The notes beneath the pieces are model-generated. The model did no database searches and had not been told where the DNA came from. It was given only the letters and a program-made list of their open reading frames with translations. The position numbers were made by a program, and so were the translations under genes. From Desmodesmus armatus (taxonomy: Eukaryota; Chlorophyta; Chlorophyceae; Sphaeropleales; Scenedesmaceae), in the NCBI GenBank assembly GCA_007449985.2, contig VIIQ02000172.1, forward strand, positions 62,001-126,000: a stretch of DNA of 64,000 bases. Reading direction: 5' to 3'. Each line of letters opens with the position of its first letter. Position 1 is the first letter of the stretch. Positions 24,304 through 37,055 of this stretch are shown here, piece after piece.

Positions 24304-26883
24304 TCACAGCAAGTCAAGAGGCCTACTGAGGAGGCACCACTGATCACTTCCTGAAACACGCAGCGATGCTGGCAGCGGCAGACCGTGCTCGGTTGCACGG
24401 AGCTTGGCAGCATCTATTATGTCCCGCTCCTCTTTCGTGCGGACTAGCAGCGTAACCTTGGGCACCACAGCCAACCCAGCCAGCAGCATGCATATAGCAT
24501 CCACACCGGAAGCACTGGCTTCCTCTCTGGCAACATGCAGCACCACACTCAGCTCTCTTACGCAACACGCACTGACAAGCTGCGGAAGCAGCATCAGATC
24601 CACGACACTTACTGGCCCATGCACGTGTAGGTACTGCAGCTGTGGAGCGCCAGCAGCAGCAGCAGCGGCAGCGGCAGCTGCTGCACTTACAAACACAACA
24701 AAATCAGCACGTCGACATGGCGACAGCTCCAAGTGTGTGAGATGCTTGAGTGTTGCGAGGGAACTGTACGCCGATGTGGTGGTGGATCCACCGCCCAAGC
24801 CGTGATCATGTGGCATTTCAAGCCGTTGCAGCGCAGGGCAGCAGCGACTGAGTAACAGGACATCACCGGCGGATGCGTTGTCGAATGATATGCCAGCAAG
24901 GTGCGGGAAGGCTGCGAATGGGAGGTCTTCATGACCCCAGGCATTGCGCAGCTCCTTCACCTGAGAACACACCAAACTGCTCACATCCAACTCATCAGCT
25001 TCAGTCCATCCGCCAGAAATCTCGGTCAACTGGGTGAGCCCATGGAACACCGGCAGGTAGCGATCAGTCTTCCACAAAAAAGCACCTACTGCACAAAGCC
25101 CCTTGAGCTCCAAAATTACGCCAAGCAATCCATCGTGCTCTTCTTCCTCAGTATCCACATCGATGCGCAGACGTGTGAGCTGTGTGAGCTGCGCCAAAGC
25201 CGCCCACTCCTGTGGGCTCCAATTTTCAGGCCAATGTTGAGGCGCGTCCTCTGTGACAGCTCGCACCTGCGGACGCACACAACACATGTCACGCGTGCCG
25301 CTGCAAAGCTCGACAAGCTGTTGCAATCCAATCACTGCTACATCACGAATAAAAAACTTCCGTTCGGTTTGTTGTGATCATAATACAAAAAACAAGAAAA
25401 AAGCTCCACCGCACCTGCAGGTCTTGCAGGGCGACACACCCACTGACACTGCTGAAGTCAAGGTAGGCCTCCAGTGACAGCTCCAGCTTTGTCAGGGCGG
25501 TCAAGCACCCAGGAAACTCCCTGATGGCAAGCTGCAGTCCCTCGCTGTCCTGTAGCGGCCAATCACCTGCTCCTGGTGCATGGATCCTGAGCGCCTGCAG
25601 CTTTGACAGCCCTGTGAGCATCCCCAGCTCCTGCTGCGAGAATGGATCGGTAACCTGCCGCATGCAGCAACAAAATGCAGGCGGCAGAAGCGCCGTGTGT
25701 CTACTTGAGCAGCAGGAACGGCTGACAGCCCTGGGATGATGCCATGACAGTGTCAGCAGCGAACATTTGTGCCAGGTATCCCGCCCGCATCGTATAGAGC
25801 AAGTCCAAGCAATGCCTTGCACCACATGCCGTCCACACATAACTCAAAAGGGCAGGGTCATCAAAAGCATTTGAGGATTTCAACTAAATTATATCAAGGG
25901 AAAGCCTCAACCGCACATGCATGTCTGGGTACTTTCACATCCGGGCTGCAGTCCATGCTTGTGAACAAAGCCTGCCACAGCAGGCAACCACCGGGGTGGC
26001 CACAGAAGCAAGCCAGAACGTGCTGTCAGGCGTATCGATAACAACAGTGTGACTCAACCAGCACAACTTGTCCTGCATGTGCACCTCGTCACCAAACGAG
26101 AGCAGTAGGCTTGTCAGGGTGACCATCTTGCCAAGTGACGCCCAGGCAGGGTTGTCTGTGTAATCTGTGTTGAGCTGCAGGCTCAGGGAGCACAAGCCTG
26201 TCGCATGCATGTGTAGCTGGCACAGCATGGGATCAAGCTCGCCAGCAGTGTCGCCGCCATCAAGCTTGATGCTCACGGTGTGAAGGTGGGGCAGCCTGCA
26301 CGCCACAGCGCAAAAAAGGTTGCTCGTAAGCTTTGAAGATGACACACTCAGGCGAAAATGACAAGCAGACACGCTCAGGAAAGCCAACTTGGACGTTCAA
26401 CTGGGCAGAAACGGCAAGCATGCACCCTCAGCACATACCCAACACCGTGATGGAGGCCATGTCAGCACAGCCCGCCTGCTGTCTTGCACCAATAATGCAG
26501 CAGCATCAGCGCTCTATAGTGAACAGCACTCACCCCGCCAGCACCTGACTGATGCTGCGATACATGTTGGCCAGGCTGCTGCTCCATGCAAAGTCCAGTT
26601 GAGTGCAGTTGGGGAAGGCAGCTGTCAGTTGCTTGGCGACCTTGAGACTGTGGAAAGGGTTGTCAGCGTCCTGCAGCTGCTTGGTCAGGTCCAAGTGCTG
26701 TATGTTGGGCTGAAGCAGCGAGCGCAGCTGGCTGCATGTGAGACGCACTGCACCTGCTGACCCCTGCTCTATCAGCTTAGGCACCAGGTGGTCTGTAAGC
26801 ACGTCATCGAGCTGGGAGAGGCACTGCAGGAAGGCTGACTCCGCAGCAGGTCCTGCTGCTGCTGCGGGTGCTGCTGGGCCGGC
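24304..26883 (-). CDS. Leucine-rich-repeat protein with F-box-like N-terminus, copy 3
   Basis: Exons 26883-26534 (350 nt), 26295-26085 (211 nt), 25654-25415 (240 nt) and 25266-24304 (963 nt), all open and in phase (588 codons with stop). Leucine-rich motifs include LTGLSKLQALRIHAPG, LTQLTRLRIDVDT, CCPALQRLEMPHD and LKHLTHLELSPC; an Ala run (eight or more) sits before APQLQYLHVHG. The first exon has LVPKLIEQGSAGAVRLTC. The C-terminus deviates from the siblings after PASLRVS (GSDQWCLLSRPLDLL). Start unresolved: conserved upstream ATGGAGGTGAA at 26998. Role as a substrate adaptor is inference. Confidence 0.65.
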
Positions 26884-26999
26884 CTGCACAGTACACCGAT
26901 AAGCAGCAACACATGCAACAGCAGTGTGTTCTGCATATTGCATGGATCAATCTAAATGACATTAAGTGTCTTCTTGGCAAGTGCAAGTTCACCTCCATG

Positions 27000-28176
27000 T
27001 GCCAATCACTGCTGTCACCAGCTGGTGCAGAGAAGTATTGGAAAAGTTGAGCGCTGAGGCGTGATGCTGTATCCAAGTCTTCGCTGTTTTTCTTCTGGAT
27101 CATATCATGTCGTGGTGCTGAGCAGTGCTGTGACACGACTTTCAAATGACTGATCTTGGCAACAGACCTTAGTCAACTCGGCCACAGAGCATCGCCATGG
27201 CTCATGCTTACTGCTAGGGATCAGAACCCGGTGAATACTGTAGTTTCAAGTAGCAACTGACACTTCTTGGGTCTGATGAGAAGAACTTGTCCAGGCCAGC
27301 CTGGCAGTGGGCAAAAGGGGCTCATGATGTATGTGGCTCAGGCGTCTGGTTGATTGCTACATGGGCAATCACAGCAGCAGTCAAGGTCGCTCATCAGTAA
27401 CAGCAGCCCTGCCCAGCAGCTCATACTCTGCCTCTTTCTGGTGGTAGGTGTGCGCCTGATCATGATTGGGACCCTCGGCCTGATGTGCTGCTGCTGGTGC
27501 CTCTTGCCACCAGACATCTCGAGTCCATGCCGCTGCACGTTGTCTGATAAAATGACGTGAGGTTCGGCAAGTCCCTGGGCTTCTGCATGTCAAAACTTGG
27601 AATTGCGGCACCTTTGACTTTATTGCTAATAGGCAGATCCCTCTCACAATGAGCGCGAGCATACCGGCACACCTTGTAGATACTACTGTACAAATACACC
27701 AAGCAGACACATAGCAGGATGTTTGCAAAGGCACTGTCCTGACCAGATGCCGCCAACAGCTGGCTGAGCCGCACCACACACGTGCAGTCAACCACACACA
27801 GACACACAAACACTTGACATACAACCAGCCAGACGGCACAGGAGGCATTCCTATCATACACCTGAACTGCAACACGCACACCTATCCCTACATGATACTG
27901 CAGCCCCTGCCCCTGCTGCTGCACGCCAGCCATCAAGGACATGAGGAGCTGCACACCTAGACACGACTCTGGGCGCTGCAAGCGACAAGTGCACCACCTC
28001 AGGTTCGCATCTGTCTTAGTGCATGCATGCATGCTTCTACAACGGCCTGCCCAAATCACCACCATAAGCACAACCACAACCAGAGCGGCACACCAACAGT
28101 TGCTGCGTGAGCCGTGATCTCTGCTGCTGACTCTCACACCATTTGATCCATGCGTCACTGCAAGCTCAGAGGCATG
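27000..28176. other. Spacer between LRR copies 3 and 4
   Basis: Holds duplicated flank shared with the other spacers. A 232-codon minus-strand frame (27460-28158) is open but is not conserved as protein between the spacers, so I do not call it a gene. Confidence 0.5.
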
Positions 28177-30509
28177 TCAAGCAGGCACCACTGACACACG
28201 CAGCGATGCTGGCAGCGGCAGGCCTTGCTCGGCTGCCCAGAGCTTGGCAGTATCCACAATGTCCCGCTGCTCTTCCGTGCGAACTACCAGCGACACCTTG
28301 GGCACCACAGCCAACCCAACCAGCCACTGGCAGATAGCATCCACACCGGAAGCACTGGCCTTCTCTCTGACAACATGCAGCACCACACTCAGCTCTCTTA
28401 CGCAACACGCACTAACAAGCTGCGGAAGCAGCAGCATATCCACGACACTTACTGGCCCATGCACTTGCAGGTAGTGCAGGTGTGGAGCACCAGCAGCAGC
28501 TGCTGCACTTGCGAATGCGGGAAAATCAGCACGGTAACACGGCGACATCTCCAGATGTGTGAGATGCTTCAAAGTTGCGAGGGACTTGAAGGACAATGTG
28601 CGAGTGGTGCATTCACCGCCCAAGCCGAAGTCACGAAGAATTTCAAGCCGTTGCAACGCAGGGCAATAGCGACTGAGAAAAAGGACATCAGAAGCACATG
28701 CCCAACAGAGTGATACGCCAACAAGGTGCGGGAAGGCTGCGAATGGGATGTCATCATGACCCCGGGCATCGCGCAGCTCCTTCACCTGTGAACATACCAC
28801 ACTGCTCACGTCCAAGTCATAGAAGGTACCCCATCCCCCAGAAATCTCGGTCAAATGGGTGAGGCCATGAAACACAGGCAGGTAGCGCTCAGGGTCCCAC
28901 AAATCGACACCTACTGCACGAAGCCCCTTGAGCTCCAGGATTACGCCAAGTAATCCATCATGCCCCGCGAATGCATCCTCAGTATCCACATCGATGTGCA
29001 GACGTGTGAGCTGTGTGAGCTGCGCCAGGGCCGCCCACTCCTCTGGGCTCCATGCGGCCGGCGATTGACGCGGCGGATCCTCTGTGACACTTCGCACCTG
29101 CATACGCACACAACACAGGCTCGTTGCGGTAGTAATCCCGCTCTATGTCCACACATGTCACGCGTGCCGCTGCAAAGCTCAACAAGGTGTTGCCACCCAT
29201 TCACTGATACTTCACAGAGAAGGAACTTTGCTCGATATGTTGACACAAACACAAGACATATGTAAGAAAAGCTCCACCGCACCTGCAGGTCTTGCAGGGC
29301 AACACACCCGCTCACACTGCTCAAGTCAATGCTGCAGGCCTCCAGCGACAGCTGCAGCTGGGTCAGGGCGGTCAAGCGCCCCGGGAACTCCTGCACAGCA
29401 AGCTGCAGCCCCTCACCGTCCTGTTGAGGCGGGTTATCAGCTGCTCCTGGCGCATGGATGCTGAGCGCCTGCAGCTTTGACAGCCCTGTGAGCAACCGCA
29501 GGTCCTGCTGCTTGAATGGATAAGTCACCTGCCAGCATGTAGCGACAGAATGCAGGCGTCAGGAGCTCAGTGTGTCTACTTTTGGGCAGCAGAACCTGCT
29601 TGAGGCCCGGGATGATGCTAAGACAACCGCAGATGGTGTGTGTGTCAGGTATCCCGCCCACGCATCGACCAGACGAAGTCCAAGCAATGCCTTGCACCTA
29701 AGGCCATGACATACTTGTATCCCATACATTGTCCATAAGGGCGGGGTCCTCTGAATGAAAGGCCCACCTTCGCACCAAATGAGAGCAGTAGGCTCGTCAG
29801 GCCGACCATCTTGCCAAGTGACGCCCAGGCAGGGTTGTCTGTATAGTCCGTGTTGAGATGCAGGCTCAGGGAGCACAAGCCTGTCGCATGTGTGTGAAGT
29901 TGGCACAGCATGGGGTCAAGCTCGCCAGCAGTGTCGCCGCCATCAAGCTTGAGGCTCACGGTGTGAAGGTGGGGCAGCCTGCACGCCACAGAGCAGCATG
30001 CGAAGGAACGTGGTTTGTGAGCTTCACAGATGACTTGAGCAGGAAAAGCAAGCATGCACCCTCAGTGAAACCAACATGGAAGCCATGTCAGCACAGCTCG
30101 CCTGCTGTCTTGCACCAATCGTACAGCAGCATCAGCGCTCTATGATGAACAGCACTCACCCGGCCAGCACCTGACTGATGCTGCGATACATGTTGGCCAG
30201 GCTGCTGCTCCATGCAAACTCCAGATGAGTGCAGTTGGGGAAGGCAGCTGTCAGTTGCCTGGCGACCTTGAGACTGTGGAATGGATTGTCAGCGTCCTGC
30301 AGCTGCTTGCTCAGGTCCAGGTGCTGCATGCTGGGCTGCAGCAGCGAGCGCAGCTGGCTGCATGTGAGACGCACTGCCCATGCTGAACCCTGCTCAACCA
30401 GCTTGGGCAGCAGGTGGTCTGTCAGCACGTCATCGAGCTGGGAGAGGCAGTGCAGGAGGGCTGACGTGGTAGCAGGTTCTGCTGCTGCTGCGGGTGCTGC
30501 AGGGCCGCC
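28177..30509 (-). CDS. Leucine-rich-repeat protein with F-box-like N-terminus, copy 4
   Basis: Exons 30509-30160 (350 nt), 29978-29768 (211 nt), 29528-29283 (246 nt) and 29097-28177 (921 nt), open and in phase (576 codons with stop). It shares nearly all motifs with copy 3 (LPHLHTVSLKLDGGDTAGEL, LTQLTRLHIDVDT, YCPALQRLEIL, APHLHYLQVHG) and ends PASLRVSVVPA. Exon lengths 350 and 211 are identical to copies 2 and 3, consistent with recent duplication. Conserved upstream ATGGAGGTGAA at 30631. Function unknown beyond LRR binding; F-box assignment is weak. Confidence 0.65.
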
Positions 30510-30631
30510 CTGCACAGTGCACCATCAACAACAAGCAGCAACACATGCAACAGCAGTAAGTCCTGCATATTGCATGGATCAATCCAAATGCCATCAAGTG
30601 TCTTCTTGGAAAAGTGCAAGTTCACCTCCAT

Positions 30632-32185
30632 GTGCCTGTCTCTGCTGTCACAGGCAGTGCTGAGAAGTCTTCAAGAACGATTTGGAGGAGTGATGCTGTA
30701 TTTAAGTATCCAACCTGCGCCAAAAGCTCTTGGCGACATACCTCTTCTGGACCATAGCATCTTGTGGTCCCGTGACACTCGAATGACTGATCACGGCAAC
30801 AAGATCTTAGTCAACTCGGTCAGAGCATTGCCATGGCTCGTGCTGACTATTCGGAATGATATTCCGGTGAACACTTTGGCGTCATGTAGCAGCTGCCACT
30901 TCCATGTTGGGCCTGATGAGAAGGACTTGTCCAGGCCACCCAGGGTGCCAGGCTGGCAGTGTGCAAAAGGGTGCCAGGCTGGCAGTGGGCATGACGTACG
31001 TGGCTCAGACGTCTGGTTGATTGCCACATGGGCTGTCTCAGCAGCCTTGTGGGTTGCACAGCAGCAGCAGCATCTGGAGCCCTGCCCAGCAGCTCACACC
31101 TTACCTCTGTCTGGCGGTTGCTGTGCGTCTGTTGTAATAAGATCGCAGAGGCTGAAGCTGCCGTGTCTGTCAACGAAAAGAAGTAGTAAGTGATGCATAT
31201 GCATGTGCACCTGAAGCTAGACGAGCTTCGGGGCTGTGCGTCTGACCATGGTTGGGAGCCTCGGCCTGCTGTGCTGCTGCTGGTGCATCTTGCCACCAGA
31301 AGTTTTGAATCCTTGCCACTGCACGTTAAGTAGTACCACAAGTCACAGGCTTTTGCCTGTCAAACATGCAGACATGGCCACTTTGCAACTTACAGGCAGA
31401 CCTTGTCACCAATTTACAGTTGGTACACACACCAAGCCAACACATAACATAGCAGGAGGTTTGCCGGGACACTGGCTTGACCAGATGGTTCCAACAACTG
31501 CTTCATTCAAACACCAAACGTACACTCAATCACACTGGGACACACACACAAACAACTGATGTATACAACCTGCCAGTTGGCACAGGAGACAATCCTATTA
31601 TACACCTGAACTTCAGCGCACGGCGTACATGATACTGCAGCCCCTGGACCAAATGCTGCCAACGACTGGCTGAACCACACCATACGTACACTCAGCACAC
31701 ACAAGCACAAGCTACATGTACAACCTGCCAGATGGTGCAGGACACAATCCTACTGTACACCTCAAGATCAACGCACAATTCTGCCCCTACATGATACTGC
31801 AGCCCCTGCCGCGCTCGCCCTGCTGGCCCCGACTGCCACCTGCCAGGTGTCCAGGGCCTCCCGGCCTGTACGTAAACTAGTTGGTGCCCAATCCCATATG
31901 CTACTGCATGCGTGCACGCCAGCCGGCAGGGTCATCAGAAGCTGCATAAAGGGGCACACCTAGACACCACAGGGGGCGCTGCAAGTGACAAGCTGTACAC
32001 AAGCGCACCACCCGGGGGGCACGTCTTTCACATGATACATGCATATTCCTACCACTGACCAGGACAAAACACACCCATACGCACAACCACAACCATGTGG
32101 CACGCGAACAGTTACCGCTTCAGCTTGTGACACCTGATGCTGCGTCTCAGATGCAGCCAAGCCTCACTGCTAGCTAACATGCCTG
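30632..32185. other. Spacer between LRR copies 4 and 5
   Basis: No gene supported. It includes an internal direct duplication near 30945-30990 (gggtgccaggctggcagtg twice) and blocks shared with the other spacers (around 31620-31720 and 31790-31870). Confidence 0.5.
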
Positions 32186-34474
32186 TCAAGGAGGCACCAC
32201 TGACACACGCAGCGATGCTGGCAGCGGCAGACGATTCTTGACTGCGCGGTACTTGGCAGCATTCACCATGCCTCGATGCTGTTCCGTGCTGACTAGTATC
32301 GAAACCTTGGGCACCACAGCCAGTCCGACCAAACACAGCAGACAGCATCCACACTGGGGATAAGGTCCTCCCCTCTGCCATCAAGCAGCACCACACTCAA
32401 CTCCCTCACATCACACACACTGACAAGCTGCGGCAGTTGAATCAGATCCACAATCTGTTGTAGCCCATGCACATGTAGGTAGTGCAACTGTGGTGCGCCA
32501 GCAGCAGCACCGGCTGCTCCACTCACAAATGCGGCAAATCATGACGACGACATTTCGGCAGCTCCAAGTGTGTGAGATGCTTGAGAGTTGCGAGGGACCT
32601 GAACGCCGATGTGCGGGCGTCCGCCAGTCCACCAGTCGAGATGTGCTGGTTTGGCAGTTCAAGCCGTTGCAAGGCAGCGCAACAGCGACTGAGCGACAGC
32701 AAAGCATCAACAGTTGCGCTACACAATGATATGCCACAGAGGTTGGGAAAGCCGCGAATGGGATGTCATCAAGACCCCAGGCTTCGCGCAGCTCCTTCAC
32801 ATGTGAACACACCACACTGCACACATCCAACTCAACAGCTGAAGTCCATCCCCCAGAAATCTCGGTCAACTGGGTGAAGCCACGGAACACCGGCAGGTAG
32901 CGATCAGTGTCCCACAAAAAAGCACCTACTGCACGAAGCCCCTTGAGCTCCAGAATTACTTCAAGTAATCCATGATGCCCCGCTGCCTCCTCAGTATCCA
33001 CATCGATGTGCAGACGCGTGAGGTTTGAGAGCTGCGCCAAAGCCGCCCACTCCTGCGGGCTCCATGTATCCGGCAACTGACGATCCACATCATCTGAGAC
33101 AACTCGCACCTGCATACGTACACAATACATGTCACGCGTGCTGCTGCAAAGCTCGTTAAGCGGTTGGCACCCATCCACCCATTGGGCAACAGTAATGATC
33201 ACTACCATCACACAAAATGAGCTTCTGCTGTTCGGTGTGAGAATACGCAAAGCCCTATTCAACATCCATCAAAAACTCCGCCGCACCTGCAGGTCTTGGA
33301 GGGCGACACACCCGCTGACACTGCTCAAGTCTACCCCTGCCTCCAGCGACAGCTGCAGCTTGGTCAGGGCGGTCAACCGCCCAGGAAACTCCTGAATAGC
33401 AAGCTGCAGTCCCTCGCTGTCCTGTTGTAGTGCGCTATCCGCTGCTCCTGGCGCATGGATGCTGAGCGCCTGCAGCTTTGACAGGCCTGTGAGCAACCGC
33501 AGGTCCTGCTGCTTGAATGGATAATCAACCTGCCAGCATGCAGCAACAACAGGCAGGCGTCAGAAGCGCTCTTAGTCTCCACACCCGGGCTGCTTTCCAT
33601 GCCTGTGAACACAGCCTGCCGAAGGAGCGACCAACGGGCAGCCACAGAAGCACGGCAGAGCGTGCTGTCAAGGCGTACCGACCGCAACTGCGTTACTCCA
33701 CCAGCACAAGTTGTCCTGCATGCGCACCTCATCACCAAACGAGAGCAGTAGGCTTGTCAGGGCGGCCATCTTGCCAAGTGATGCCCAGCAGGGTCGTCTG
33801 TATTTTCGGTGTCAAGCTGCAGGCTCAGGGAGCACAAGCCTGTGGCATGCGTGTGTAGCTGGCACAGCATGGGGTCGAGCTCGCCAGCAGTGCTGCTGGC
33901 ATCAAGCTTGATGCTCACGGTGTGAAGGTGACGCAGCCTGCACGCCACAAAGCAGCACGTACACAGACGTGGTTGTGAGCTTTGAAAAAAGATGACACGG
34001 TTGGGCGCGAACGGCAAGCATACACCCTCAACAAACGCAACATGGAGGCAATGCCAGCACAGCCCGCCTGCTGCTTTGCACCACTGGTGCAACAGCTTCA
34101 GCGTTCTAAGGTGAACAGCACTCACCCCGCCAGCACCTGACTGATGCTGCTGTGCACGTTGGCCATGCTGCTACTCCATGCAAACTCCAATCGACTGCAG
34201 TTGGGGAAGGCAGCTGTCAGTTGCCTGGCGACTTTGAGACTGTGGAAAGGGTTGTCAGCGTCCTGCAGCTGCTTGGTCAGGTTCAGATGCTGTATGCTGG
34301 GCTGAAGCAGCGAGCGCAGCTGGCTGCATGTGAGACGCACTGCGCCTGCTGACCCTTGCTCGAACAGCTTAGGCACCAGGTGGTCTGTAAGCACGTCGCC
34401 AAGCTGGAGAGGCACTGCAGGAGAGCTGATTCGGCTGCAGGACCTGCTGCTGCTGCGGGTGCTGCTGGGCCGGC
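32186..34474 (-). pseudogene. LRR family copy 5, frameshifted
   Basis: The four-exon plan is kept (34474-34126, 33937-33728, 33529-33287, 33109-32186), but single-base losses break the frame. Exon 1 is 349 not 350 nt (loss near 34401-34410), exon 2 is 210 not 211 nt (near 33783-33790), and exon 4 shifts near 32740-32750, where the expected FAAFPHL becomes FAAFPTS. A further shift is likely near 32330. Exon 3 is intact. Splice sites survive. Several independent lesions make a pseudogene more likely than a chance sequencing error. Confidence 0.75.
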
Positions 34475-34599
34475 CTGCACAGTACACCGACAAGCAGCAA
34501 CAGCAGCTCATGCAGCAGCAATAAGGCCTGCACAGTGCATGGACCTGTTCAGTTTCGTCAAGTGTCTTCCAGGCATGCAAGTTCACCTCCATTTCGCCA

Positions 34600-35885
34600 C
34601 TCTCTGCTGTCTCCAGGTGCCGTGAGTAGGGGGTGAGACAAGTTGATCGATGTAACACTGTACTCAAACAAACCGGTGACCTTTCCTTTGGACAGTATCC
34701 CTTTGTGGTCTTGTATGCTTGTGACACAAAATGACTGATCTCAGCAATAGATCTCTTTGAACTCGGTCATAGAGCAGAGCAGAGCATCACCATGGCTCGT
34801 GATAACTGGTGCAAATAAATTGGTGAGTACTGGCGTGTAACTGCGACTGCCTTGTTGGGTCTGAAGAGACAGGCTTGGCCCAAGCCAGCCTGGCAGGGAG
34901 CAAAGGGGGCTCTCAAGACTTGGGTGGCTCAGGCGTCCGGTTCGATTGCCACATGGGCAGTCCCAACAGCATTCTGAATTACCCAGCAGCAACAGCAGCC
35001 CTGCCGAGCAGCTCACACTTGCCTCTGTTCTGGCGGTCTGACCAGCTGATGTTGTAATAAGATCGCAGAGGCTGAAGCTGCCCAGCTGATGGTCATGGCA
35101 TCGTTGGGAGCCTCGGCCTGCTGTGCTCCTGCTGGTGCCTCTTGCCACCAGACATTTCAACTCCATGCCACCAGACATTTCGAGTCCATGCCGCTGCAAT
35201 AGTGATTGACAAAGACACAGAAGTACCACAAGTCACTGCGCTTCTACATGTCAAAACATGCAATTGCAGCAACTGCCACTTCAGATTTTCTGCAAACAGG
35301 CATCCCACTCACATGGGCACAAGCATACAGGCAGACCATGTGACTACTGTACACGTAGTACACACACGCACCAAGCCAACACATAGCACGACGTTTGCCG
35401 TGACACTGGCCTGACCAGATGCTGCCAACAATTGGCTGAACCACACCATACGTACACTCAACACACACAAGCACAAGCTACATGTACAACCTGCCAGATG
35501 GCACAACCCTGTTATACAACTAAACTTCAATGACACTTCTGCAACTACATGATACTGCAGCCCCTGCTACGCTCGCCCTGTTGGCCCCCACTGCCACCCG
35601 TAGGGTGTCCAGGGCCCCCGGCCTGTACGTGAACTGGTTGGTGTCGAGGCCATACTGCTGCTGCATGCGTGTACGCCAGCCATCAGGGTCATCGCTGCCT
35701 GGTGGGCCTCCTGCCGCCGCCCCTGGGGATGTGGCTTGCCTGTCATGACATCATCACAATTGGCAGGCAGCAAACAATCAGGCAATACCGTGGAATGTCT
35801 ATGTTGCAGTATGGCAACATCACAGTTTGGCCATATCACACCAGATCACACATTGGCAGGCAGCAGGCATCCGGCCAAAAGCCAT
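34600..35885. other. Spacer 5' of LRR copy 5
   Basis: Duplicated flank shared with other spacers (for example atgatactgcagcccctgct near 35550). Contains a tandem duplication near 35140-35200 (ccaccagacatttc twice). No gene supported. Confidence 0.5.
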
Positions 35886-36049
35886 CAGGAGCGTAGCGAG
35901 ACTGGGAAGCGTGGGGAGGAAAAGGAGCTATATGATAATGCGAAGGCCTGGGGAGCATCACTTGAGTACTCAAGTGGTGTTCCCCTGGCCTACCCATCAC
36001 CATACAACCCCTTTTCCTCTCCACGTTTCCCAGCTCCGCTGCGCTCCTG
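35886..36049. repeat. Long foldback hairpin A
   Basis: Arms 35886-35967 and 35968-36049 are inverted copies with no spacer; the centre is cttgagtactcaag. Left base x pairs with 71935 minus x. Over 80 bp I count about 15 non-Watson-Crick positions, nearly all of them transitions, so the RNA of either strand would replace many mismatches with G-U pairs. A further gccat/atggc pair (35881-35885, 36054-36058) extends the stem past a 4-nt bulge. It could be a microRNA/hairpin-RNA precursor or a foldback MITE. Confidence 0.92.
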
Positions 36050-36397
36050 CTACATGGCAGGTGCCTAAGCATGTGCGTCATGCTGTTGACTCTGTTGTTA
36101 GCAGCCTAGTTGCCTAACCCCACTGCAAGCAAGCGGTCCAGCCACAGTGTGACAACTGTGAGAGCAAAAGATGCAAGTGTCAGCACGCTATGTGACAGCT
36201 GGTCGAGGACGGCAACACGGCTGCAAGGGGCTGCACAGCGCACAGCACACAAACCCCACCCCACCCCCCACCTACTAGGTAGTACCGACCCACCGCACCC
36301 CCAGGCGCGTGTGCAGCAACAGGGGGCAGAAGGCACAGTGAGGCTCACAAGCAGTCAGCTGCAAGGGCTGCTGCATGGTGGGTGTCTCATGTTCGTT

Positions 36398-36573
36398 GGG
36401 CACGACACAGTGTGGCTGCTCTGTAGGCATGCTGGGCGTCTGTTACTGCTATGATGCTGGGCGGTTGCGTGGACTGCACCAGCCAAACATTGGCGAGGTC
36501 CAGGCAACTGCCCAACATCATAGCAGTGACAGAAACCTGAAATGCTTTCCGAGCAGCAACATGATGCATGCCC
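36398..36573. repeat. Long foldback hairpin B
   Basis: A core stem of 36 bp (36439-36474 with 36498-36533) has only four mismatched positions, mostly transitions, closed by a 23-nt loop (36475-36497). A weaker outer stem continues to 36398 and 36573. It lies 350 bp from hairpin A but shares no sequence with it, so the two are independent hairpins and not copies of one element. Confidence 0.88.
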
Positions 36574-36982
36574 AGCATACATGGCAAAATACAAAAAGAC
36601 ATGCACATGGTGCCACAGCAGCAAGCATCTGGCTGACGTGCTTTACGTTGTGTACACTCGATGCCATCAGTGTGAGGCTTTGCCTCGGGCTCCCGGCAGC
36701 TGGGTTTACTCGGCTGTTGTGTGTGTGGCCAGCCGGTGGGGGTCCGCCCCCCCTGTACCTAACCAAAAAAAATACACTCGATGCCCCACCCCATGCTGTC
36801 CGCTGGTGCAGAACACCCCAGTAGCCCCCCTCCCGCAGCCCACTCCCTCTGAGGATTGATTGATCACCCCTGATGAGGTGTAAACAGGGGGCCAGGGGCC
36901 AAACCCATGCTCGTTGCTGGTTGGGCAGAGGACCCACACTTGTACCTGGCACAAAATGCCACGGCAGCATCCCTTTAGAGAC

Positions 36983-37055
36983 CTCCCCTGCTGGGACTCA
37001 AACCCAGGTCGCGCGGGTGAGAGCCGCGAATGATAACCGCCTACACTACAGAGGA
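36983..37055 (-). tRNA. tRNA-Glu(CUC)-like sequence (gene or SINE head)
   Basis: On the minus strand 73 nt fold as a cloverleaf: acceptor TCCTCTG/CAGGGGA with one T-G pair, D-arm GTGT...TCAT, anticodon stem CGCGG/CCGCG around loop CTCTCAC (anticodon CUC), T-stem CTGGG/CCCAG around TTTGAGT, discriminator G. The T-loop has T in place of the near-invariant C56 and the variable loop is one base short, suggesting divergence. A TTTT lies 27 nt downstream (36956-36953), and a longer T-run (36775-36768) would end a ~290-nt transcript, as in a tRNA-derived SINE. Confidence 0.65.

Noticed and set aside
27460..28158. 232-codon minus-strand open frame between LRR copies
   Set aside because: Its counterparts in the other duplicated spacers are interrupted and not conserved as protein.
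35827..36117. Open frames on both strands encoding the same peptide
   Set aside because: An automatic result of the palindrome: both strands of hairpin A read alike. Not a protein.
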